Program-made: the position numbers and the translations under genes
The notes under the pieces: generated by a model
Seen by the model: only the letters and a program-made list of their open reading frames with translations
Database searches by the model: none
Told to the model about the DNA's origin: nothing
Assembly: GCA_900318465.1 (NCBI GenBank)
Contig: ONKQ01000025.1
Span: 1-38,978 of the forward strand
From: an uncultured Bacteroidales bacterium
Lineage (GTDB): Bacteria > Bacteroidota > Bacteroidia > Bacteroidales > F082
Length of the DNA stretch: 38,978 nt
Direction: 5' to 3'
Shown: piece after piece, positions 26,028 through 33,425 of the stretch
Layout of the letters: every line of letters starts with the position of its first letter
How positions within the stretch are numbered: position 1 is the first letter of the stretch

Positions 26028-26075
26028 AAGCAAAAAGACGCAAGCAATCGTATTGGATTTTTGCAGACTTTCCGA

Positions 26076-26738
26076 CTATCTTAATTTGTCTATCATATCC
26101 AGCACTTCATCAGGCTTTTCCGTCCATTGGATCACGTTGTCTGGGTGTTGACCCATGTAACTGATGTAATCGCGTATCAACTGGTAATGCTTGCGGGCGA
26201 AATCAGTACTGATGTTTCCAGAACCATCAAAGCAAATCGGCTCATGGTGGGCTATGCGATTGCGAAATTCGCGAATATGAGGGAGGTCTTTGTAAACGTC
26301 GGATTGACTCTTTCCTTTTACTTTGTTGGGGAATATGCGCAAAAGTGTCTTGCCACCCCTTTTGTATCTTTTCTTGGAAAAGAGTTTTGTCCAAAACCCC
26401 ATCGTTAGGGAAGCAACCATTTTGTCATTGTTATATATGCCACGCCGCCTATAACTGGCTTCGGTTTGCTTTATCTCATCCATGTTGAATTCCAGCAACT
26501 TGCCTATATCTGCTTGATTGACTATCCAATCAGGATTAGAATAATAAGCCATATAGTGCTCGTTGATAGCGTTCCTCAACATGACTTCAAACAGATTCAA
26601 TGCACCACAGAATCGCTGGCATAGTCTGAGATTGTAGCGATAGAGTTGCATTGTTTTCCGTTTGTCGCAGGAGCAGGCACGGGCATATTTACCTATTCTG
26701 GCCGCTGAATATAGTTTCTGACAGGTTTTAAAGTCCAT
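26076..26738 (-). CDS. abiF: Abi family HEPN protein (AbiF/AbiD type)
   Basis: 220 residues of the Abi_2-like HEPN family. Two RX4-6H motifs are visible: LRNAINEHY (R55, H61) and FRNRIAHHEP (R159, H164/H165), the second typical of HEPN RNases. Early helices (MQLYRYNLRLCQRFCGALNLFEVML) match the usual N-terminus of these proteins. Such proteins abort phage infection by cutting RNA, and AbiF has been linked to the ancestry of Cas13 and to a noncoding RNA partner. Here a structured leader RNA with its own promoter lies directly upstream. The DNA is AT-rich compared with the preceding operon. Toxicity and target are inference. Confidence 0.82.
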   Translation of the reverse strand: MDFKTCQKLYSAARIGKYARACSCDKRKTMQLYRYNLRLCQRFCGALNLFEVMLRNAINEHYMAYYSNPDWIVNQADIGKLLEFNMDEIKQTEASYRRRGIYNNDKMVASLTMGFWTKLFSKKRYKRGGKTLLRIFPNKVKGKSQSDVYKDLPHIREFRNRIAHHEPICFDGSGNISTDFARKHYQLIRDYISYMGQHPDNVIQWTEKPDEVLDMIDKLR

Positions 26739-26804
26739 TTTTTGTCATTTTTATGCTTTTTTCTTTCGCTTTTCTTACAGATATTCAAAATTTCTTCCTA
26801 TTTT

Positions 26805-26906
26805 TGCAGCGTAACACCCCGTTGTCCCTGCTTCGTGCATACTGCGGGGTTAGTGTTTTTATAGAGGGAATGTGTCGGCTGCATCATCGCTTTTGTTTGT
26901 ATTTAC
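26805..26906 (-). ncRNA. Structured leader RNA of abiF (candidate abiF-motif RNA/antitoxin)
   Basis: On the minus strand, from a probable start near 26906 toward abiF. Stem 1 is UGCAGC (26883-26878) with GCUGCA (26810-26805). Stem 2 is CCCCG (26849-26845) with CGGGG (26821-26817), extended by a few pairs after a 2-base bulge. UCCCU (26869-26865), between the stems, can pair with AGGGA (26829-26825) in the stem 2 loop, giving a pseudoknot. The direct repeat CTGTAA...AAAAGCGA flanks it at 26908-26887, with a shorter copy at 26780-26766. A conserved abiF RNA motif is known upstream of such genes; I match it from structure and position, not from an alignment. Confidence 0.6.
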
Positions 26907-26912
26907 AGTTTG

Positions 26913-26920
26913 CAAAAGTA
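26913..26920 (-). promoter_or_regulatory. -7 promoter box for the abiF leader RNA
   Basis: TACTTTTG on the minus strand, which would start transcription near 26906, about 168 bases before the abiF ATG. A TTTG at 26938-26935 is only 14 bp upstream, so the -33 element is uncertain. Confidence 0.55.
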
Positions 26921-26960
26921 AAAACAAAAACATTCAAACGTTCCTGATGTTTTGCTTTTT

Positions 26961-26999
26961 TTCACTATTTTTTACTACATTCCATTGCCGCGTAGTGAA
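26961..26999 (+). promoter_or_regulatory. Inverted repeat between the divergent abiF and KAP promoters
   Basis: TTCACTA (26961-26967) and TAGTGAA (26993-26999) are perfect 7-bp inverted arms 25 bp apart. They lie between the two -7 boxes at 26913 and 27013, a usual place for a shared operator. The 335-bp gap 26739-27073 otherwise holds the leader RNA and both promoters. Confidence 0.4.
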
Positions 27000-27012
27000 A
27001 AGGAAAATTTCT

Positions 27013-27020
27013 TATTTTTG
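27013..27020 (+). promoter_or_regulatory. -7 promoter box for the KAP NTPase gene
   Basis: TATTTTTG, 53 bp before ATG 27074. ATTG at 26984-26987 is 25 bp upstream, a long spacing for a -33 element. Confidence 0.5.
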
Positions 27021-27073
27021 CGGAGTGGAAAGAAAAACTAAAGTGTGATTAATAACTTCAAAATATCGTTGTA

Positions 27074-29470
27074 ATGGAACATAATTGGATAAGTCAAAAT
27101 AAACACCAACTAATAAAGATTGTTACGCTATTACTTTTGTTGTTGGCATGTTTTGGGATTGCGCCTACATTTTATGATGTGGTTACAGATACAGAAAGAA
27201 CAATAGGAATATGGTCGAAAAGAGTATATACGCTACTCAATGACAACACATTTCTTAATATCCCTATTTTCTTGTTTCTGCTTTATCTGGCATTTGAGTT
27301 GTTGAAAATAATGGTGAGAAGCACAACACAAAATCACCGCTTTGACTGGCTTCGTTTGATTAATTATTCTTTGTCTATAATTTTGGCATTTGTTTTCATT
27401 AAACTCTCAGATTCTGTTGAGTTTGCAAATATGTTTCACGGTCTGGGCTTGGATTATAGACGATTCCTGTTGTGTTTATTAGGAGCGTTATTAGTATTAT
27501 TGGTTGGTATTATTGTTTGCGTTTGGCAAGATACACCCTTGTGGCGAAGGCGACGCGAATCAAACGATTTTAAAAAAGACAATAAGAAAGGTTTTTCGGC
27601 AGAAGGAGATTATAAAATTGAAATATCTCCAGACTTGAAAGACTATGCGAGTTCCATAGTAAATAGATTAATGCATACGAGTTTGTCGAAAGAATCTTTT
27701 GCCGTTGGGATAATAAGCAAATGGGGAGCTGGTAAGACTACATTTTTGGAACTGCTAAAAAATCGACTTCATTTTCGAGCAGAAGTTGTTGAGTTTAATC
27801 CTTGGATGTGCAGTACTCCAGAACAAGTAACGAGAGACTTCTTTACTTCGCTGCATAATCAACTTGCGGATAAGTATCCAGAAATATCCAATCCGATAAA
27901 GAAATATGCCAAATATCTCAGTTCTGTTTCTTTACGATTTTCAGTACTTACTTTTGGATTCTCATCCCTTTTCTCGGAGAAGAGTCTTTTGGAAAGAAAG
28001 AAAGAACTTTCCGATAAGTTTGAAAGGCTTGGAAGGACAATAGTGGTGATTATAGATGATGTTGATAGGTTGGAAAGTAACGAGGTCTTTGAAGTCCTTA
28101 GATTGATTCGTAACACGGCAGACTTGAAAAATGTCATTTATCTTGTGGCATTTGATAAAGAATACGTAGTTTCGGTTTTAAAAGAAAAGCATATAGATGA
28201 CCCGATAGCCTATTTGGAGAAAATCTTTCAGGTTGAGATACAACTCCCCCTGGTGCCGCCACAAAGAATAATGAGTACGCTTATCACGGAATTAGACTTA
28301 AAAATTGCCTCGAAGTATGGCGGTAGGGCTAAACCAGATTTTCAATTTGAGCCAAAGGAGCGGCGTTTGATTTTAAAGGTGATTACTACTTATAGGCGAG
28401 CCAAGCGTTTTGCAAGACTATATACATTAAACTATGAACACCTTCTTCACAATTCATTTGACAATTTGGAGTGGAGGGATGTTTTTTGGCTTGATTTGTT
28501 GCAAATGAACGATAAAAATACTTATGATCTTATTTTATGTAATAACCCCTCAGATATTCTAAAGCCAAAGAAAAAAAATGGTGAAACATATTATATATAC
28601 GAAGATTCTACAGAAAATCAAGAAACATTTAGAGATAACCCTTGTACGCATGAAATTCTCTTGAAACTATTTGGAGACCTTGAAGAGCAAGACCCGCCTC
28701 AATACAGCATTCGGAATACAAAATATTACGAGAAATATTTTACGATGCAGGTTCAATTCTCAATGGATAATCTGAACACATTATTGAATGCGAAAGATGA
28801 TGAAATAGATGGTATTGCAAATGATTGGTGCAAGAAACAAAAACAATTTGATAATCTATATTTATTAGTTTTTAGTATTCAACAAATTGAGAAAGAAAAA
28901 GCAGAAAAACTTGTAAAAGGGATCTTTGCTTTAATAACACATTATAATAATGTGGATTATTATCATATTGGTGTTGTGTTTGGTGTTTTTGATATAATCA
29001 TTGAGAGGGGGTTGAAGACCAAAAAGGAATTAAACGAACAACTAATAACTTGGTATAATGAGAGAATTAAACCCAATTGTGATATGTCACGACGGATGCA
29101 AATCTTTTACTTATTATATTATCATCAACCACTAATTCTAGAAGAAACAATCAAACAATTACTACGTGATATTATAGATTATTATTTCAAAAATCACGCT
29201 GAAGCTTCTATTCTTGACCTCAAGAAATATGACAATGAAATTAAAATTGTATTGATAGGGTTGCCTAATAAATTAAGAGAATTTGCAGTCGAATGCTTAA
29301 TCGATTGTTATTCGAAAAAGGATCAAAAACCGACAATCAAAAAGTTCGAAGAAGCACCTATGGATGTAGGCTGCGCTTTTTCTTCTTGGGAGTATAAGGA
29401 TATATTTCAAAAAAAACTTCAACTGATAGAAGAAAAATGTTGTAGTGATGGCCAAAAGGCAATTGAGTAA
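27074..29470 (+). CDS. Membrane-anchored KAP-family P-loop NTPase
   Basis: 798 residues. Four N-terminal TM segments (about 15-33, 62-80, 97-116, 131-153) precede a cytoplasmic KAP domain: Walker A SKWGAGKTT (215-223), EFNPWMCSTPEQV, Walker B VVIIDDVDRL (D328-D331), and FDKEYVVSVL. About 350 C-terminal residues are helical without a motif I know. KAP NTPases occur in phage-defence and plasmid-maintenance loci, where they are thought to act at the membrane. The gene is strongly AT-rich with matching codon use, unlike the housekeeping genes on either side, which suggests horizontal gain. It is divergent from abiF and may work with it, but that is not shown. Confidence 0.85.
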   Translation: MEHNWISQNKHQLIKIVTLLLLLLACFGIAPTFYDVVTDTERTIGIWSKRVYTLLNDNTFLNIPIFLFLLYLAFELLKIMVRSTTQNHRFDWLRLINYSLSIILAFVFIKLSDSVEFANMFHGLGLDYRRFLLCLLGALLVLLVGIIVCVWQDTPLWRRRRESNDFKKDNKKGFSAEGDYKIEISPDLKDYASSIVNRLMHTSLSKESFAVGIISKWGAGKTTFLELLKNRLHFRAEVVEFNPWMCSTPEQVTRDFFTSLHNQLADKYPEISNPIKKYAKYLSSVSLRFSVLTFGFSSLFSEKSLLERKKELSDKFERLGRTIVVIIDDVDRLESNEVFEVLRLIRNTADLKNVIYLVAFDKEYVVSVLKEKHIDDPIAYLEKIFQVEIQLPLVPPQRIMSTLITELDLKIASKYGGRAKPDFQFEPKERRLILKVITTYRRAKRFARLYTLNYEHLLHNSFDNLEWRDVFWLDLLQMNDKNTYDLILCNNPSDILKPKKKNGETYYIYEDSTENQETFRDNPCTHEILLKLFGDLEEQDPPQYSIRNTKYYEKYFTMQVQFSMDNLNTLLNAKDDEIDGIANDWCKKQKQFDNLYLLVFSIQQIEKEKAEKLVKGIFALITHYNNVDYYHIGVVFGVFDIIIERGLKTKKELNEQLITWYNERIKPNCDMSRRMQIFYLLYYHQPLILEETIKQLLRDIIDYYFKNHAEASILDLKKYDNEIKIVLIGLPNKLREFAVECLIDCYSKKDQKPTIKKFEEAPMDVGCAFSSWEYKDIFQKKLQLIEEKCCSDGQKAIE

Positions 29471-29525
29471 AAAGAAAAGAACTGAATGGTGAGAATTATC
29501 AAATCAACACGACTGAAATAAGAAA

Positions 29526-29551
29526 CCACCGCCGAAATATACCAGCGGTGG
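29526..29551. terminator. Bidirectional rho-independent terminator (KAP gene and tRNA-Ala)
   Basis: A perfect 7-bp stem CCACCGC (29526-29532) / GCGGTGG (29545-29551) with a 12-base loop. On the plus strand it is followed by ATTCTTTTT, on the minus strand by TTTCTTATTT, so it can stop transcripts from both the KAP gene and the tRNA. Confidence 0.8.
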
Positions 29552-29561
29552 ATTCTTTTTG

Positions 29562-29635
<74 letters not shown>

Positions 29636-29649
29636 TTCGTTTGCGGCTG

Positions 29650-29678
29650 CAAAAATACAACTTTTTTCAATCCGCAAA
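29650..29678 (-). promoter_or_regulatory. Promoter for tRNA-Ala(GGC)
   Basis: TATTTTTG (29657-29650) with TTTG (29678-29675) 17 bp upstream on the minus strand. The -7 box ends 14 bp before the tRNA. Confidence 0.6.
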
Positions 29679-29739
29679 ACTTTTTCGCGAAAATTTTTCA
29701 TTTTTTCTTCCCAACTTCTCTTCATGCCGTGTAAATCCT

Positions 29740-29747
29740 TACTTTTG
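29740..29747 (+). promoter_or_regulatory. -7 promoter box directly before the serine ammonia-lyase start
   Basis: TACTTTTG ends only 5 bp before ATG 29753, so transcription should begin at or very near the start codon, giving a leaderless mRNA. No clear -33 element. Confidence 0.5.
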
Positions 29748-29752
29748 CAGCC

Positions 29753-30955
29753 ATGAAAACCATCAAAGACATCTACAAAATCGGCATCGGCCCGTCGAGC
29801 AGCCACACGATGGGACCGCAAAAAGCCGCCAAAACCTTCAACGAGCGTTATCCCAACGCCGCCGCTTTTGAGGTGACACTCTATGGCAGCCTCGCCGCCA
29901 CGGGCAAAGGCCACATGACCGACTGGGCCATCCTCAATGCACTGCAAGCCCCAACCGAAATCGTCTGGCAACCTGACATTATCCCTTCATTCCATCCCAA
30001 CGGCATGTTGTTCAAGGCTTTCGACAGTCAAAAACAACTTCTCGGAGAATGGAAAGTCTACAGCATCGGTGGAGGCAACTTGGCCGAGGAAGGCAAACAA
30101 AGCGAGCAGCCCGACATCTATCCCCTCTCAAAGATGACCGACATCCTCAACTGGTGCGAACAACGCGGACGCACCTATTGGGAATACGTATACGAATACG
30201 AGAACTCAACCGAAATCGAGGACTATATGCGGGAAGTCTGGCATGTGATGCAAGCCGCCGTGGAGCGTGGCCTGCAAGCCGAGGGCGTGTTGCCCGGACC
30301 GCTCAACCTGAGCCGCAAAGCCGCCGCATATCACATCAAGGCCTCGGGCTATACACACACACTGAAAAGCCGTGGCTTGGTTTACAGCTACGCTTTGGCC
30401 GTCTCCGAAGAGAACGCCTCAGGCGGACAAATCGTCACTGCGCCGACCTGCGGGTCGTGTGGTGTGATGCCCGCCGTATTGTACCATCTCTCAAAGAGTT
30501 ACGAATTCACTGAGCAACGCATTCTTCGTGCCTTGGTGACGGCGGGTTTGGTGGGCGACATCGTGCGCACCAACGCCTCCATCTCAGGTGCCGAGGTAGG
30601 CTGTCAAGGCGAGGTGGGCGTGGCTTGTGCCATGGCCGCCGCTGCCGCCAACCAACTGTTTGGAGGCAGTCCGGCACAGATTGAGTACGCCGCCGAGATG
30701 GCTTTAGAACACCACTTGGGCATGACCTGCGACCCCGTGTGCGGACTCGTTCAGATTCCCTGCATCGAGCGCAACGCCTACGCCGCCGCCCGCGCCTTAG
30801 ACTCCAACATCTATTCCACCTTCTCCGATGGACGCCACCGCGTTTCCTTCGACAAGGTGGTGGAAACCATGAAAGAAACCGGCAAAGACATTCCTTCGCT
30901 TTACAAGGAAACCTCGCAAGGCGGTCTGGCCCGCGATTACACACAAATGGCTTAA
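29753..30955 (+). CDS. sdaA: L-serine ammonia-lyase (iron-sulfur type, single chain)
   Basis: 400 residues joining the beta part (about 1-140, KIGIGPSSSHTMGPQKAA) and the alpha part (about 160-395) in one chain, as in E. coli SdaA. Likely iron-sulfur ligands are in APTCGSCGVMPA and DPVCGLVQIPCIERN; GCQGEVGVACAMAAAA is also typical. It breaks L-serine into pyruvate and ammonia. The start follows a promoter box so closely that the mRNA is probably leaderless. sufE starts 10 bp downstream, so cluster assembly genes may be co-transcribed with an enzyme needing a cluster. Confidence 0.95.
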   Translation: MKTIKDIYKIGIGPSSSHTMGPQKAAKTFNERYPNAAAFEVTLYGSLAATGKGHMTDWAILNALQAPTEIVWQPDIIPSFHPNGMLFKAFDSQKQLLGEWKVYSIGGGNLAEEGKQSEQPDIYPLSKMTDILNWCEQRGRTYWEYVYEYENSTEIEDYMREVWHVMQAAVERGLQAEGVLPGPLNLSRKAAAYHIKASGYTHTLKSRGLVYSYALAVSEENASGGQIVTAPTCGSCGVMPAVLYHLSKSYEFTEQRILRALVTAGLVGDIVRTNASISGAEVGCQGEVGVACAMAAAAANQLFGGSPAQIEYAAEMALEHHLGMTCDPVCGLVQIPCIERNAYAAARALDSNIYSTFSDGRHRVSFDKVVETMKETGKDIPSLYKETSQGGLARDYTQMA

Positions 30956-30965
30956 TAATAATCAA

Positions 30966-31394
30966 ATGACAATCAAAGAGATACAAGATAGCATCGTAGA
31001 AGATTTCTCGATGTTCGACGACTGGATGGACCGCTATGCCATGCTCATCGAAATGGGCAAGGAATGTCCCATCATCGATGACCAATACCGCAACGAGCAG
31101 CATCTGATCAACGGCTGCCAGTCGCGGGTGTGGCTTCATGCCGAGCTGAAAGACGGCAAGGTATACTACACCGCCGACAGCGACGCGGTCATCACCAAAG
31201 GCATCGTCAACTTATTAATAAAGGTGTTTTCGGGCCAGACCCCTGACGACATCCTCGCCGCCGACCTCTCGTTTTTGGACGAAATCGGGCTGAAGGAACA
31301 CCTCTCACCTACTCGCTCCAATGGTCTGTTGGCGATGCTAAAACAAATGCTACTTTATGCGGAAGCGTTCAAACTGAAGGAGGAACAAGCATGA
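30966..31394 (+). CDS. sufE: SufE family sulfur acceptor protein
   Basis: A 142-residue protein with the SufE active-site Cys in NGCQSRVWLHAEL (C51), an N-terminal DDWMDRYAMLIEMGKE and a C-terminal LSPTRSNGLLAML. SufE takes persulfide from the SufS cysteine desulfurase and passes it on for Fe-S cluster assembly; SufS and SufBCD are not in the window. It overlaps the DUF59 gene by four bases (ATGA). Confidence 0.93.
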   Translation: MTIKEIQDSIVEDFSMFDDWMDRYAMLIEMGKECPIIDDQYRNEQHLINGCQSRVWLHAELKDGKVYYTADSDAVITKGIVNLLIKVFSGQTPDDILAADLSFLDEIGLKEHLSPTRSNGLLAMLKQMLLYAEAFKLKEEQA

Positions 31395-31750
31395 ACACAG
31401 AAGAGACCAACACCCTGAAAGAGACCGTCATCTCAGTCCTGAAAACCGTTTACGACCCCGAAATCCCCGTTGACATCTGGACGCTGCACCTGATTTACGG
31501 TGTAGAAGTCGATGAAGAAGGCAATGTAAAAATCGTAATGACGGTGACGGCACCCAACTGTCCCGTAGCCGAGACCCTGCCCGCTGAGGTGCGCAGCCGC
31601 GTGCAAGCCATCATGGGAGTGAAGAACGTCGACGTCGAACTCACCTTCGACCCCGTCTGGAGCATCGACATGCTCTCCGACGAAGCCAAAGCCGAATTGG
31701 GATTGGACGGCGACTATGGCAGCTTCACCGCATCCGATTTTCTATATTAA
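31391..31750 (+). CDS. DUF59/MIP18 family iron-sulfur assembly protein
   Basis: A 119-residue protein with the family signature YDPEIPVDIWTLHLIYGVEV and the conserved Cys in TAPNCPVAETLP (about 58), plus VELTFDPVWSIDMLSDEAK. DUF59 proteins (SufT, PaaD, MIP18) help Fe-S cluster maturation. Translational coupling to sufE supports that role here. The usual Gly in LGLIY is His (LHLIY). Confidence 0.9.
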   Translation: MNTEETNTLKETVISVLKTVYDPEIPVDIWTLHLIYGVEVDEEGNVKIVMTVTAPNCPVAETLPAEVRSRVQAIMGVKNVDVELTFDPVWSIDMLSDEAKAELGLDGDYGSFTASDFLY

Positions 31751-31817
31751 TTAAGAATGTAGAATGATGAATGTAGAATGACGAATGCAGAATAATTCAT
31801 CATTCTTAATTCATAAT
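31751..31817 (+). repeat. AATG-type tandem repeat with inverted arms between convergent genes
   Basis: Loosely repeated GAATGTAGAATGA units. GAATGATGAAT (31762-31772) is the exact inverse of ATTCATCATTC (31794-31804), and TTAAGAATG (31751-31759) of CATTCTTAA (31801-31809). It fills the gap between the DUF59 gene and the convergent phosphotransferase gene and may form a hairpin that ends both transcripts. Confidence 0.6.
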
Positions 31818-32687
31818 TCATAATTTCTCGTAGTTCTCAAGCAGGTCTTTCGCCATATTGAAGAAGAACAGCGCGACGGCATTGAAGTCCATGTTGAGGT
31901 CTTTGCTCAAGCCGATGCGGTCTTTGAAGATGGCCACGTTGTACCATTGCAGGCACTGGAAGGAGCGATGGAAATAGAGACGCTGCAACTCTTCCTTGTT
32001 GGGCTTGCGACCCACGTATGCCTCAAGCAATGAAAGGGCCTTGTCGAAGCCCGCGTTGCCGTAGCAGGCGATGTCGTAGAACGGGTCGTTCATGCCGGCA
32101 AACTCCCAATCCAACACGTACAGCTTATCGCCGTTGATGACGAGGTTGGTGGGCTGATAGTCGCAATGGCAGGGAACCTTCGGCACGTTGGCGTGGACAG
32201 CACGGATGGCATCCAACTTCTTGCGCAAATCGAGATATTCCTGCGGGAAGACGTAACCCGTCTCTTTACAGTAATCCTGATAGGTCTCGATACGCCCGAA
32301 AGCATTGTAGTCGTTGAATTTCAAGTCGCTGTTGTGGATTTTCTTCAGTGCGGCCACCGACATGGCGTTGTAGGAAACCACGTCCGTGGTGCTCATGATG
32401 GTACCTTCCACATACTCGGCCAACTTCTCGCCTGAACGGATTTCCACGTAGGTGGTCACATTGTTCAGGCCTAAACGGTTCACCTCCTGGATGTTGGCCC
32501 ATTCCTCTTCACGGTTAACAAACCTTTCGGCGAACTTGCCTGGCACACGGTAGGTGTATTTCTTTCCTTGACTTTCTACAACGTATGTGTAATTGCTCAT
32601 GCCACCTTCGAGGCGCATCACAATCCGAGCATCATGGGCCTGCAGCAAAGCATTGACCCTAAAGACGATATATTCTTCAATGTTCAT
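31818..32687 (-). CDS. Choline/ethanolamine kinase-like phosphotransferase (LicA type)
   Basis: 289 residues from ATG 32687, chosen because the -7 box at 32713-32720 excludes the longer open frame. It has the aminoglycoside-phosphotransferase/choline-kinase fold: GGMSNYTYVVESQGKKYTYR at the nucleotide loop, the catalytic HCDYQPTNLVI, and LDWEFAGMNDPFYDIA with the metal-binding Asp. Related LicA enzymes phosphorylate choline for decoration of surface glycans or lipids, and homologues act on other amino alcohols. No licC or licD is nearby, so the substrate is uncertain. Confidence 0.82.
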   Translation of the reverse strand: MNIEEYIVFRVNALLQAHDARIVMRLEGGMSNYTYVVESQGKKYTYRVPGKFAERFVNREEEWANIQEVNRLGLNNVTTYVEIRSGEKLAEYVEGTIMSTTDVVSYNAMSVAALKKIHNSDLKFNDYNAFGRIETYQDYCKETGYVFPQEYLDLRKKLDAIRAVHANVPKVPCHCDYQPTNLVINGDKLYVLDWEFAGMNDPFYDIACYGNAGFDKALSLLEAYVGRKPNKEELQRLYFHRSFQCLQWYNVAIFKDRIGLSKDLNMDFNAVALFFFNMAKDLLENYEKL

Positions 32688-32712
32688 AAGGCTAAAATTA
32701 TAATTAGGTCGG

Positions 32713-32720
32713 CAAAAATA
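32713..32720 (-). promoter_or_regulatory. -7 promoter box for the phosphotransferase gene
   Basis: TATTTTTG on the minus strand, 25 bp before ATG 32687; it decides the start. No clear -33 element. Confidence 0.5.
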
Positions 32721-32804
32721 CACTTTTTTCACCATATTCCATATCTGTTTTGTGTGAATTGTAATTTATTTCTAATCGGAGTACCCGCACAAGCGATTTT
32801 TTTG

Positions 32805-32812
32805 TAATTTTG
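32805..32812 (+). promoter_or_regulatory. -7 promoter box for tRNA-Ala(CGC)
   Basis: TAATTTTG, 10 bp before the tRNA. No clear -33 element. Confidence 0.5.
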
Positions 32813-32822
32813 CCGCCGCTAA

Positions 32823-32895
32823 GGGGATTTAGCTCATCTGGTAGAGCGTCAGGTTCGCAATCTGAAGGTGGCCGGTTCGAGTCCGGTAATCTCCA
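32823..32895 (+). tRNA. tRNA-Ala (anticodon CGC)
   Basis: A 73-base cloverleaf. The acceptor stem GGGGATT/AATCTCC again has the G3-U70 alanine mark. The anticodon stem TCAGG/TCTGA carries loop TTCGCAA, giving anticodon CGC, which reads GCG. The T arm is GCCGGTTCGAGTCCGGT. CCA is not encoded. Confidence 0.92.
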
Positions 32896-32911
32896 CAGAA
32901 TTTTGAGACAG

Positions 32912-32940
32912 CCTGCTGATTTTCAGCGGGTTTTTCTTTT
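32912..32940 (+). terminator. Rho-independent terminator after tRNA-Ala(CGC)
   Basis: Stem CCTGCTGA (32912-32919) / TCAGCGGG (32923-32930) with one G-U pair, followed by TTTTTCTTTT. Confidence 0.8.
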
Positions 32941-32974
32941 TGTCCTTTTTATCCTCTAACAATCAACTTTTTCG

Positions 32975-32982
32975 TATTTTTG
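32975..32982 (+). promoter_or_regulatory. -7 promoter box for the C_GCAxxG_C_C protein gene
   Basis: TATTTTTG, 21 bp before ATG 33004. An ATG at 32988 is in another frame. Confidence 0.5.
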
Positions 32983-33003
32983 CATCAATGAACATATCAC
33001 CAC

Positions 33004-33396
33004 ATGGAAACAAGAAAACACATAGCATCCGAAAAACTACAATGCGGTTCACATAACTGCGCACAAGCCATCGTCAGCACATACGCAGACCTCATTGGAC
33101 TTGATGAAGCGACTGCAAAGAACGTGGCCAATGCCTTCGGCGGAGGGATGGGCAACATGGAAGGAACCTGCGGCGCACTGGTCGGGGCAGGCATCGTATT
33201 GGGATTGGCCACCAAGGACAGGGCAAAGTCGAGGACATGCATGAGGCAAATCATGACGCAGTTCCAAGAAAGGAATGGCGCAACGCAATGCAAGCTGCTG
33301 AAGGGTGTCGGTACAAAAGTCGTGTTGCGTGAGTGTACCGAATGCGTGGCCGATGCAGCAGAATTTCTTGAAGAACAACTGCAAAAACTGGAATAA
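33004..33396 (+). CDS. C_GCAxxG_C_C family putative redox protein
   Basis: 130 residues with the spaced cysteines of this family: CGSHNCAQAI near residue 14, the Gly-rich NAFGGGMGNMEGTCGALVGAGIVLGL, SRTCMRQI, and CKLLKGVG. Such proteins are thought to bind a redox centre or take part in redox chemistry, but no reaction is established. The usual GCA of the motif reads HNCA here. An esterase-like gene follows after 29 bp. Confidence 0.85.
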   Translation: METRKHIASEKLQCGSHNCAQAIVSTYADLIGLDEATAKNVANAFGGGMGNMEGTCGALVGAGIVLGLATKDRAKSRTCMRQIMTQFQERNGATQCKLLKGVGTKVVLRECTECVADAAEFLEEQLQKLE

Positions 33397-33425
33397 TCAT
33401 TTGAAAAGGAATAATCTTCGAAGCA

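Noticed and set aside
26753-26947. A 64-codon open frame and a TATTTTTG box (26799-26806) on the plus strand upstream of the KAP gene
   Set aside because: The frame is antisense to the structured abiF leader RNA, and the box is part of the sequence complementary to its 3' side. No protein features are visible.
31751-31817. The AATG-type repeats as a CRISPR array
   Set aside because: The units are short, irregular and adjacent, with no unique spacers and no cas genes. No CRISPR array was seen anywhere in the window.
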